A stretch of DNA of 64,000 bases from Protea cynaroides. Its lineage: Eukaryota; Streptophyta; Magnoliopsida; Proteales; Proteaceae. Of the stretch, positions 24,250 through 38,254 are shown one piece after another (positions within the stretch are counted from its first letter, which is position 1; every line of letters starts with the position of its first letter). The stretch covers positions 53,929,007-53,993,006 of the forward strand of contig CM053269.1 in assembly GCA_028583415.1 (NCBI GenBank), in the 5' to 3' direction. A model generated the notes under the pieces. It saw only the letters and a program-made list of their open reading frames with translations, did no database searches and was not told the DNA's origin. A program made the position numbers and the translations under genes.

Positions 24250-27200
24250 GCTGAAAGTGGCATTTGTTAAACCTATCTGTTTTCTGTGGCAGCTGGAGCT
24301 GAAACTAGGTTTAGGAGGCACCTCATATGAAGATTTTATACGCAACATGAATTTGCCACTGCAATTAAGGTACTTATTGAAGTTCAAGTTCATTCTAATA
24401 TAATAATTCAGTATCTACTAATTGTTTTATAATTTTGGGTTTTCTTTTTATTGTTTCGTAAGCTTTTAGTATTAAATTGCAAAACTTGTACTCAATGTTT
24501 AATAGGCTTAATTGCTCTTGTTGAACTATGATCTAGTCAGGTCGATCCCATTGTAGCATCCTTTTCTGGTGGGGCTGTGGGTGTTATTTCGGCTTTGATG
24601 TTAATTGAAGCCAACAATGTCGAACAGCAAGAGAAGAAAAGGTGCAAGTACTGCCATGGATCTGGTATGCATGATCAGGTTTTAAAGAATTTTTGGTACA
24701 TCTACAGAAACAAGTAACCCATTTTGCAGTTGCACAAGAAAGCTTACTACATTCAATTCATTTTGTTCCCTTTATATGCTATGAGCTAATAGAGTTGTTT
24801 TACTTAGTGGATTGAAGACCCTGGTCTCTAGCTACAGATGAACTGCTTCACATTCATGAAGATGGTTCTCTGTATTTCTTTGAATTTATATGCGAATGGT
24901 TGTGTGTTCCTATTGACTGCAGGATACTTGGCTTGTGCCCGATGTTCTGCTTGTGGAGTATGTTTGAGTGTTGAACCAATTTCAACATCCAACAATTCAG
25001 ATCGTCCATTGTTTGCACCCACAACTCAAAGATGTCCAAACTGCTCTGGAGCTGGGAAGGTATAAATTGGTTATAAAATGAAGTTTTAGGGTATGCACTA
25101 CTGTAGTTGTGCTTCATTTTCTTGAAATGTTGCAAGAAACCACCCTGATTTTCGGGTCTGATAATGATTAATTATGCTTTGGCATCTGATTTTTAATATT
25201 TCCCCCGGTGTCCATTCTGAGGTGAAAAAAATGGATATAGATGTCGAACCCTTGTAGAGTATGGGTCACCCCTACCCCAAAAACTGCATATGAGGTAACG
25301 TACTGTCAGATGGAAGTTTCTGAAACTTAGGATAAGAGTAGGGTAATTTGCATTGCAGGTGCCTGAAGTCTGGGATGATGGCTTAAGCCAAGGGTGATTC
25401 TTATAAAAAATCTCATTAATAAATACAGAAACACAGCCAAAACAGTCTAACTTGTCCTATATTTAGCTTCTTTGTGATGACCATGGTAAATTTCTCTTAC
25501 TTTGGTTCTAATGGCAATCTTATTCAACCACTTCTAAATCATCCACCCTCACACCCACATTTAGTTTCTGCATGCTGGTGGATGGGGAAGATGTACAATG
25601 GAACCTTTGATTTTACTGCTCTCTCTACAATCCCTCATCTCTCTGTTCTATATCTCTTTCTTGGATAGACATTGCGATAGGGCAGCAAAGGGCATAGTAG
25701 TGGAGCTCACCCTTGCAGAAGAATAAATTGGAGGCATGCAAAAGAAATTAGATGGATTAAGATAATCTCAGTTAGATTATTAACACATTTTCAATTTTGA
25801 TTTGAACTTCAATAAAGATCAAGCTCTGGTGGAAAATCAAACGGGTTAAGATAGATTTCATCGATTAGATGAAGAACGTGTTCGCGGTTTTGATACGAGT
25901 TGCAATAAATATCAAGCTTCAGTGGACGTGGGACATGGAAAAGGAGAAATTTGAGAGAGGCTCCCTTCATAGAGACAGGCCACGAACATTGATATTTGGA
26001 TTCTCCTGTGATTTGAACTACAACAGGGTCTCTGATGTTGCCTTTTCAAGGAATCGAAGAGCGATCCGATTGAGCTCTGTGGGGGTGAATACACAAGGAC
26101 AGATGCTGTATGTGGGTAAGAACATCACTTTCCGTCTTTCCCAACCCCAATACAGGGAGAAGCATTAGCATTATTGATGCTAGCTATTCGGTATGGTGCT
26201 TCAGCTGCTCAATGCATCTCCCACTTTGAAGCGTTGATTCAAACTCTCAGGAAGGATATCTCATCATGTTCTATAGCAATCAATTGTCCATGGTACCAGG
26301 GTCCTATTTTTTTGGGGTTGGGGGGGGGGGGGGGATGATAGAAGGCTCCTCGTCTGTGTGTTTGTTTTCACCATATCTATCACATGCCAAGTGATTCCAA
26401 TTCCACAGCACATTTTACCGCAAAGTAGATGGGGTTTGGGATGCCTCTTTGCCTTTGGAGTTGATTCCTTTTGTATATCAGTTCCTGCCCTTTGGGCCTT
26501 GTTTTTTCCTCCATGGTTTTGGAGTTGAAAAAATTGCTGGGCCATTTTTTCCCACTCTGCTTCATTAGTTTCAGAAGGGTAAAAAATAGTAGATTTATTG
26601 TAGAAGTAGCATGAGGGCAAGGCTTAATCTAGTTAGTTTGGGTATAAAGGGTGTACCCAGTTCACGAGGCTGCCACCACTGCAGGGTCTGGGTAAGGGTT
26701 TATGTACACAGCCTTACCCCCGCTTTACGGAGAGGCTGTTTCTAGTTAGTTTGGGTATGTCGGTGCAAAATTAAGAAACAAAGCACCCCGAAGCCAAATC
26801 ACCAAACTTCGGGTACCTGCAATGCAAATTACCCATAAATAACTATGTAATCAACAGTATGAAACATCGATTGAATTTGCTGTTTACGTGAACCCCTTCC
26901 GGTTGTATGAAGACCATAGATGAAGTACTCTAACCCTCATAAGTAGCCATTGCTGGATATCATTCTGTTGGTAATGGAACCCTGATCCAGCTCTTTTCTC
27001 AGTCACAGATTTGTAGCTTAGTAGATTGCCATTCTTGTGCTTGCCTATGCTATCATGCACCTTGCTGTACGATTCCAGAATCTAGTCCTAGCAGTCTAGT
27101 GGCTGCTAGAATTTTGGTCTCATACCCTCAAATTTTATGGATGGTGAAGCAGTTATCTGGCAACTTTAGAATTCCTGTTATATGAAGTGCTTTTTGGCCA

Positions 27201-27421
27201 TAAAATCCTTATTACATGGACCACTGACAGGGTTTCTCTGCAACATGTAAATGTCAATTGTGCATTTTCTGCATCTGTCGGAATATTTTCTTTTCTTTGA
27301 GTCGTGCTGAACTATATGATTGATCTCTCATTTTTATATCTAGGTAATGTGCCCTACATGCCTGTGCACTGGAATGGCTATGGCAAGCGAACATGCTCCT
27401 CGGATAGATCCATTTGATTGA
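19933..27421 (+). CDS. ORL: ORANGE-LIKE plastid DnaJ-type zinc-finger chaperone
   Basis: ORANGE proteins are plastid membrane chaperones that bind and stabilise phytoene synthase, the entry enzyme of carotenoid synthesis. Exons: 19933-20153, 20840-20954, 21133-21249, 21735-21821, 24293-24369, 24537-24664, 24923-25059, 27344-27421; all GT-AG; 960 nt, 319 aa. Order of parts: Ser/Arg-rich transit peptide (about residues 1-70), conserved IIEGPETVQDF segment, two membrane spans (SFISGIIIFGGLLAP and VASFSGGAVGVISALML), then four CxxC pairs of the DnaJ-type zinc finger (CKYCHGSG, CARCSACG, CPNCSGAG, CPTCLCTG) and the family's C-terminal RIDPFD. Residues TPKTLKQLY and EMPEIPSSIPFLP fit ORANGE-LIKE rather than ORANGE itself. 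Introns 4 and 7 (2.5 and 2.3 kb) hold transposon remnants. It lies next to SNX1, as in Arabidopsis. Confidence 0.96.
22875..22930 (-). mobile_element. 26-bp ultra-short LINE-like insertion
   Basis: TCTGTACCAGTGTGT occurs at 22875-22889 and again at 22916-22930. Between them are G, 17 T and GGGTAGAT. That is the form expected when only a poly(A) tail and a few 3' bases of a LINE were inserted by target-primed reverse transcription. It sits in ORL intron 4. Confidence 0.7.
24212..24247. repeat. poly(T) tract in ORL intron 4
   Basis: About 36 consecutive T, some 45 bp before the acceptor of exon 5. It may serve as, or interfere with, the pyrimidine tract. Confidence 0.9.
25870..26300 (+). pseudogene. 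RNase H-like domain remnant in ORL intron 7
   Basis: Translation gives SDVAFSRNRRAIRLSSVGV followed, after a frame change near 26160, by EALALLMLAIRYGASAAQ and FEALIQTLRKDI. The pattern of an early acidic strand, a GVGVVL-like hairpin (here SSVGV) and an AEALALLxA helix fits the RNase H domain at the end of plant LINE ORF2 or related host proteins. No reverse transcriptase remains. The call is by pattern only. Confidence 0.4.
26647..26740 (-). mobile_element. Au-type SINE, 5'-truncated
   Basis: It keeps the family body and 3' end (GCAGGGTCTGG, CAGCCTTACCCCCGC on +) but lacks the tRNA-like head with the B box. It is flanked by an 18-bp perfect duplication TCTAGTTAGTTTGGGTAT at 26629-26646 and 26741-26758, which shows the truncation occurred at insertion. 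It lies in ORL intron 7, antisense. Confidence 0.9.
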
Positions 27422-28915
27422 GAAGGTTCGGGTGCTGATGTTCCATGGCATTCAGTGGCATGGTTTCTCTTTTTAATTAAACAGTATACTGATAGACTTG
27501 GTTTACCTCAGTAATTTTTTAAGTTTTATAATAAGAGAGAAATATTTCTACAATCCTTCAAACAGGTGCAACTGTGCAATCTTCTTGAGGAGGCATCTTG
27601 TTGATGCTCCTTTCTGGTTCTTAATCAGTAAGGAGGATTCTATTCCTGGACTTTGATTGGATCATAGATGAGCAAAAAACTTCCACGGGTTATGATAGAA
27701 TCTTACCGCAGACACCCAGGATGTATTTTAAGTTCACCATTGATGAACTGTATGCCTTTATGTGAATATGAATGGTTGTACAAAAGTGGGAGAAAAGTTT
27801 AGCTGCATTTTACTGGATTATTTTGGCAGATCCAAACAACCCAATTGCCCAGCCAGATGGTCTATCTGAAATATTTAAGAACCAGAAATGTAAAGGGAGC
27901 GAATTTGGAAGTTGCTAGCCTTTATGATGTGGTCATAGTGGTTAACTGGCCCTTGAAATCAGAGCTCACATCAATATTTGTTCAATTGAAAAGCCCAAAA
28001 CCAAAATCAAACCGGGAGAAAAAAAAGTAGGATCAGGTCCCTTTTTGGTCTGATCACTGATGCCTAGTTATGTTTGAAAAATTCGTCTGGTTTTTCAATC
28101 AACCGATTTTTTTCATTTTTTTTTCTTTATTCTTCCGGGTGATGATCAGTAACACAAGGGTGAATCAATTGATGCCTTTTCTCCTGGCTGCTCATCAGCT
28201 GGGGATCTGGGATCCTTTTCGGCTGCTTTGCTCATTTTTCTGCCGTGTAGAGTGAATCATCTACCCTTCGGACACATGGGGACTGTCCTAGTTAGGCATA
28301 TACCATTTTGTGGTTTATATGATTCTGAATCACATGCCCTGCCACCGTGTAGTAGCATCTGCCCCCTTTCTCTTACGTTTGTTTTCTTCCCCCTTAACTA
28401 GCTAGCTTCTATTCTTCTCATATAGTTAATGATCTAACCAATCATTAAAAGTATTATTATATTATGTTTGAGTTGGATTAGAAATGATTTATGATTGGAT
28501 GATGATGTGGATCATGGTCATAAAATTTGGACATTACTAAACATAGTCGTGTAGTTCAAATCTAGGCAAATGAATTCCTAGAGCCTGGTCCTATAACTAA
28601 AGTCTTATCTTTGAATAAATTTTGTTCGAGGTACCTAAGCTCTTTATATCTTTCTTCATCGCTTCCTTTAGAATTATGTTAGGTCTGTCCTGTCCTTAGC
28701 CATTTTAAATCATTTAATTTGAATCAAACCACTCTTTTGTATTGGAGTATCTAAAAGCCTTCGTTGAACATGGTTATATTATTTCAAATGAATTTCTCGT
28801 AGTTTATCATGTATCGATACTATCTCTAAATCAACTCTGATACGATCATCAAATTCCCACAAAACTGCCATGTGGTATTAAAAACTTAGTGGAATGGGTC
28901 TAAATGAGCAAACTT
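27422..28915. other. ORL 3' flank and spacer
   Basis: Contains the 3' untranslated part of ORL and then AT-rich sequence. No canonical AATAAA was identified within the first 300 bp. No gene or repeat recognised. Confidence 0.4.
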
Positions 28916-28916
28916 T

Positions 28917-29219
28917 TTGAACCCTTTTGAAAGCATTATTCTTACCCATAGTAAAGTTGGATTAAGAAGTTTCATGAATGGTAATGCGGATTTATATTCA
29001 CTGAAGTTGAGGATAACAAACTGCAATCTGGGTAGATCATAGATGTTGCCTGTAGTGAGAGAATGCAGTTTTTGAACTCTTTTAAAAGCATTATTCTTAC
29101 GCATAGTAAAGTAGGATTAAGAAGTTTCAAGAATGGTAATGCTGATAATATATTCCCAAATTGAGGATAACCAAACTGCAATCTGGGTAGGTCATAGATG
29201 TTGCCTGTAGTGATAAAAT
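28917..29219. repeat. two-copy direct repeat, period about 155 bp
   Basis: Copies at about 28917-29066 and 29072-29219 share GAAAGCATTATTCTTAC-like, GGATTAAGAAGTTTCA and GCAATCTGGGTAG blocks with about 10% difference. Non-coding tandem duplication, 50 bp upstream of the tRNA gene. Confidence 0.85.
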
Positions 29220-29265
29220 ACTTTTTTTGAACTATTACAAGTAAGGTGCAAACCAATAACATCTA

Positions 29266-29281
29266 GACAGTTTGGCCGAGC

Positions 29282-29345
<64 letters not shown>
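29266..29345 (+). tRNA. tRNA-Leu (anticodon UAG)
   Basis: Acceptor stem GACAGTT pairs with AGCTGTC, followed by discriminator A. The D-arm region is GGCCGAGCGGTCTAAGGC (A box), the anticodon loop reads ATTTAGG with TAG as the anticodon, the long variable arm of class II tRNAs is present, and the T arm is GTGGGTTCAAATCCCAC (B box). No intron. A run of T at 29349-29357 is a good RNA polymerase III terminator. It looks functional. Confidence 0.97.
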
Positions 29346-29347
<2 letters not shown>

Positions 29348-30046
29348 TTTTTTTTTCTTTAAGAAAATTATCCCATGTAAGGATATGTTAAAAACCAAAC
29401 AAGCCTGGAACTTGCCAACTATGGAATGGAAACAGATGCAGTCAGAGTCAGGACTTCCAAGCATAAGGAAGAAATTTCAATATAGGTATATTATTAGTTT
29501 TAGTGGTGGTTCTTGGAGAATTAGTCTTGGTTTTAATGATGTTGCTAAAGAGGGGTTTGTTGTTTGTTGTTCTCTTGTTTGCCGTTGTGCGAAAAAGACA
29601 AGAATTGTTAGAATGCACAAATGATTCGTTGAGGAATGTTGAGGAAATGGTAATTTTGGTAAAAACCGATTTTATATCGAATGTTGTTTGTTCTTGGGTA
29701 CATTGCGTAATGAAAGACATAAGGTGAAGGATAATTGACATAGACTATACAATATCTATTTTTTTCCCCTCTTGTCCGCTTGATGCAAACCTCCAACATA
29801 AGGAAGCCAAAAAACAAAAAAAAAAAACCATAGAAATGATGGTGGTGGTGATGGTGATTGTGGAGGTGGGCTGCGTATTGGAGGGGGGGTCAGGTGGAGA
29901 CTGTACTGCTTAGTTGTTATGGAATTTAAGTGGAGGTGGTGTTGCTATAACGATTAGTAAGTCCAAAGGCCACAGAGGAGGCAGAGGTTGGCTGAGAACA
30001 ATAGGTTAGTTGAGAGCATCGCGGAAGCAAACAAAAGAAACATTAA

Positions 30047-30931
30047 GGCCCCGTTTGATAACACTCCAGTTTCTTACTTCTTAACTCCGGAGCTAATCCG
30101 GAGTAGAATGACGATTGATAAATACGGTTCAAGTTTTGGCTCCCATGAAGTGAACCGTTCCAAAAATGTCTCTGGGAGTTAAAAAACTGGAGTTAAAAAA
30201 ACTTACTTCTCTTACTCCGGAACTATTATTACTATTGACTGCCATCACCACCACCACTAGCACTGCCATCATCACCACCACCCCTCCACCTCCACCATCC
30301 CCACCACCACCCACAGCCGCCACCACCACCACCACCACCGCCGCCACCACCACCACCACCACCCACCACTTACCAGCACTGCTGCCACCACCACCCACCA
30401 CCTTCCACCATCGCCGCCACCACCACCCACCACCTTCCACTATCACCGCCACTACCACCCACCACCTTCCACCATCACCGCCACCACCACCACCGTCGCC
30501 ACCACCACCCACCCACCACCTACCACCACTGCCACCACCCACCACCACCCACCACTTACCAGCACTGCTGCCACCACCAGCCACCAGCTTCCACCATCGC
30601 CGCCACTACCACCCACCACCTTCCACCATCACCGTAACCACCACCACCGTCGCCACCACCACCCACCCACCACCTACCACCACTGCCACCACTGCCGCCA
30701 CCGCCACCACCCATCACCGTCGTTGTCACCACCACCACCCCCCCACCGCCACCAACACCACCACCACCACCACCACCATCAAACAGTATTCTGAAAGCAT
30801 AATCTTTTGATTTTAGAGCAGCGTTATCAAACAGCATTCTACTTCAAAAATACTGACTCTAGAGAAGAAGTAGAAAATGACTCTAGACCAAAAGTAGCTC
30901 CATGGGAGCTGGAGTGTTATCAAACGGGGCC
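30047..30931. mobile_element. Tourist-like MITE with internal CCA expansion
   Basis: Ends GGCCCCGTTTGATAACACTC and its reverse complement, continuing through CAG (23 bp perfect). TAA is duplicated at 30044-30046 and 30932-30934, the standard PIF/Harbinger target. The interior has CCGGAGCTAATCCGGAGTAG and, at about 30240-30780, a long CCA-rich microsatellite. It resembles 1477-2281 in ends and design but not in subterminal sequence. Confidence 0.88.
30240..30780 (+). repeat. imperfect (CCA)n microsatellite with higher-order repeats
   Basis: About 540 bp of CCA/CCG/CAC triplets on +, including repeated blocks such as CACCACCTTCCACCATC (several copies) and CACTTACCAGCACTGCTGCC (two copies about 175 bp apart). 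Long Thr/Pro/His frames here are by-products. Confidence 0.93.
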
Positions 30932-31096
30932 TAAGAGACATACGGTTAAGGTTAAAACTGAAATTTTTGTCTAAATTTAGGTAATTTATTCTTATTTACT
31001 TATTTGAGTATTTTAAATATAATTTATGAAACGTTAAATATTTTTGGTGAAATTTACCATTTCTAAAATTTATTTCTTTCTTTTTATTTATTTATA

Positions 31097-31588
31097 GGGA
31101 AAAAGACAATTACCTCCCTTATAATTTACCTTAATGACAGTTGATCCCTAATGATTTTGAAAAAGATAATTACCTCTCCTAAAAACACTATTAAAATACA
31201 AATAGATTCATATCGTTAGGAATATTCCATTAGATGCTAACGGTGGGAGTTCAATATTTCTTTAATGATCAAATTAACCCTTTACAAGGGTGACTGACTT
31301 TCTCTTGGATTTTTTTTCTTTTTCTTTTTGGTCAAGAGAAAGCCCACCACCATCGTCTCCTTCACTCATTTTTTTTTTATTTTTTAGGTTAGTCACCCTT
31401 GTAAAGGGTTAATTTGATTATTAAGAAAATATTAGACTCCTACCATTAGTATCTAATGAATTATTCCTAACGACATAGGTCTATTTGTATTTTAATAGTA
31501 TTTTTAAGGGAGGTAACCGTTTTTTTAAAAACCTTTGGAGGTTAATTATCATTAAGGTAAATTACATCGAGGTAACTCTCTTTTTCCC
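31097..31588. mobile_element. Mutator-type foldback MITE with perfect 9-bp target duplication
   Basis: The two halves are long inverted repeats (GGGAAAAAGACAATTACCTC against GGGAAAAAGAGAGTTACCTC from the right end, and the match runs far inward, including CCCTTTACAAGGGTGACT/AGTCACCCTTGTAAAGGG). TTATTTATA lies immediately outside both ends (31088-31096, 31589-31597), the 9-bp size of the Mutator superfamily. Non-coding, 492 bp, about 260 bp upstream of the RPS14 promoter. Confidence 0.92.
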
Positions 31589-31843
31589 TTATTTATAAAA
31601 TACCATTTATTTTTTGTTCGTAGGTGTTGGGACCAGAATCTAATATGATATATTGGTAATCTACGTAAATGGAATATTTCGTTTTCCTTTTTCTCCCTCT
31701 AAAGACAGGAATAGCCGAATAGGGTTATTTTAGGGTAAAGAAAGGGTAGGCCCCGATTTTTTCTCACTCCAATGCTCAAGTAAAGTGGGGGACTGGATTT
31801 GGTATTTAATAAAGAAATAGGGGTATTTATGTCATTTAGATCT

Positions 31844-31872
31844 AAAACCCTAAACTCATCCGTTGTATAAAA
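31844..31872 (+). promoter_or_regulatory. RPS14 promoter elements: telo box and TATA box
   Basis: AAAACCCTAAAC at 31844-31855 is a telo box, the motif typical of plant ribosomal protein promoters; TATAAAA follows at 31866-31872, about 110 bp before the ATG. A reverse TTAGGGTT is at about 31911-31918. Together they agree with coordinated ribosomal protein expression. Confidence 0.7.
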
Positions 31873-31980
31873 TGCTACTGGAATTTGTCATTTTTACTTA
31901 TCGTTAGTTCTTAGGGTTGCGAGAGGAAGAGCAGCGCACCCGTCTCTTAACCCTTGCGGCCAGCTAAATTGTTCGTAGCA

Positions 31981-35964
<3,984 letters not shown>

Positions 35965-38254
35965 GTCCTTTTAAGAAATGAGAAATCATTGTGGTTGTGG
36001 TGTTTATCTTATCTGGAGATATCAGTTTGGTTTTTGTTGTCGGTGAACAATTTTGTAGTTTAGACAATCTCGGGTGCATGAGCTTATTTTTTTTATCTCC
36101 TTAAAATTGAGAAGTATTACTCCAGATAAAATGTTTTGTTGGGATATATGAGTTTCTTGGAAAAAAAGGATTCAGGTCATCAGATCCTTTTTTTTCTACT
36201 GATTTGCTGTTACGATAGCTTCTGGCAAAAATATGTAGGTGAGGCGCATGCGTAGGGAAGGCAAATTTAGCTTCCTAGTTTCTTCTTGTTTTGCCTTGGT
36301 TGGCCTCTATTACATAGCATTTATGTGATTGGAAGTTGAAGGTGGTTTGTTTACCTTGTTTGCCGGCTCAGCAACTCGTCATAAATTTTACATGTTTCAG
36401 TAAAACATATGAAACACACAAGTGAAGAACAAAAATTCTCATTTGTTTCGGAGTCCCCACTTTTTCCACCGTTACATTTTTTCATTCTCTCGTCAGCATC
36501 TTATCAAAATTTTTTACGGGTTTCATTAGAACATACGAAGCTCAACGGAAGACCTCTATTTGTGTTTCTGCATGCCCACTTTTTCCACCCCCACCATGGA
36601 TTTAGTAGTCGGTTTTCAATTTTTTCCGACCATGATACAGGTCCGTTCCCCCCCTTTTTTTTATGGCATTGGCCATGTATCTCTACCTAATAGGCTTTGT
36701 AAGTCACTTTTATCGGATTGTCTGATGCTGATGACAACTACTTGTTCTTTCTCTTCTGCTGTTTCCGAGTGTCTTCTATACTTTAGTCATCAATGAGAAT
36801 TGGGTTCTCATCGTCGGTCCTAGGGAAAGCTTGAATTAGAACTAAGCCACCACCATGGAATCTACCTTGGGCACTTCTAAAATGGATTTTGAGAGGACCC
36901 GTTTCAAAAAAATTGAGCTAACAGAGGGGACTGGAAGCCGACAAGAACTTCTAATTCTAGTATTCTACCGATTTTGAAAGTCTAATTGGAGAAACATGAG
37001 TAACCCATTTGAGAGGTGAGCGATGAGATTCCTGAGGGTGATTCAATGGTCATTAGGGTAGAAGCGTAGGGTATGTCCATCCTACCCGCCTACAAGATAG
37101 ATCCCCTCTCTGTTCAATTAATTTCCCTTTTGTTTACACTCTGAATTCGGAGCACATAGATACACGGCAAATCAGGTGAACACGTAAAATTAATTGCGTA
37201 AAAGTTGATGTTCTCTACTTCGGTTGCAAGGAAAATTAAAAACAACCATTACAACCCATGATTAACGTAATGATTCTATATCAATCCATATTTGTTTGGG
37301 GAAAAATTTCAGCCCCTCAAATATGGGATTCCATGGTAATTCCTACACTGTTTAAAAAACTTTCACTTTCCTTAATATAATTTTCCTTGCAGCCAAACAA
37401 AAGCTACCTGAAAATTTCCTATGCAATGACTCAGTGTAATTGCAGTTTTGACATCTCAAAAGGAATCAGCCCGTAGATCTAAGAATTGGAATAGCATTTC
37501 CCATTCAGTCCAGTTGCATGTGTTGGGGTCATGGTCAAGACACTTTCGAAGAAGTGGTTCTTGAGGGGCATAGCCCTTGGCTTTTAACATATAAGGGCCA
37601 GCAGGCAGGATTTTTGCAACTTACTAGAGTTTAGGGCAAAGGGCAAGCGAGACTTTCTGTGGTGTTTGTCCCCTTTCGACTACGAACATTTTCCCACTTG
37701 AAAGTTTGCGCATGCAATTTGGTTCTGATAACATGTTCACCAACTTTGGATCAAGTTGATGGCCATGACGGCTGCCTAGAGCAAGATGAAATGGAATGGC
37801 ATGGCCTGGAATATCAACTTGAAGGACATTATCAGCTGGGAATAGCTGCTATCTTGCTCAGACATCTTTACACAAGCATGTACCGCCGAAACAACAGATC
37901 CCAGCCGTTTCCCAACTATCATGTCACTGCCATGTGCTTGTAGGTTTCCTCAAGCAGTTAGATCTTTCGGGTATTGTACATTTGTATGAGTACTCATCTA
38001 GTATGCTAATCGAAAGGGTTCAGAAAGAGAATCTGAATGGCAAGGCGTATAGAAATTTAAGACTCCCTGCTAAACAATTAGTACCACTATCACCGGACCG
38101 TCTAGTTGACAATATTTTGCAGATCTTAAGCTATTACATGCATAAACAACCATCGCCGCCAAAAGAATCCTCCATTAGCAGTCTTCAATGAAGAAAGGAA
38201 AGATAGTAAGAGATATAAGAGATGATGCCAACAGCTGATAATAACTGTGCAACA
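35965..38254. other. convergent spacer between RPS14 and the cyclophilin
   Basis: RPS14 (+) and the cyclophilin (-) end toward each other here. Two open frames on + at 37659-37943 (QVDGHDGCLEQDEME...) and 37934-38191 (LVGFLKQLDLSGIVHLYEYS...) overlap in different phases. Their composition is protein-like but I do not recognise them; they may be one frameshifted fragment or chance frames. Nothing else is recognised. Confidence 0.35.

Noticed and set aside
24202..24393. Lysine-run frame on - strand
   Set aside because: Translation of the poly(T) tract and antisense of ORL exon 5.
26264..26620. 118-aa frame on the - strand in ORL intron 7
   Set aside because: Includes a poly-G run and has no recognisable family; intron noise or repeat.
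28917..29219. CRISPR-like or satellite array
   Set aside because: Only two copies of about 150 bp without spacers; a simple tandem duplication.
30129..30837. 214-aa Thr/Pro-rich frame and opposing Gly-rich frames
   Set aside because: Same cause: CCA repeats inside a Tourist-like MITE; looks like a cell-wall protein only by composition.
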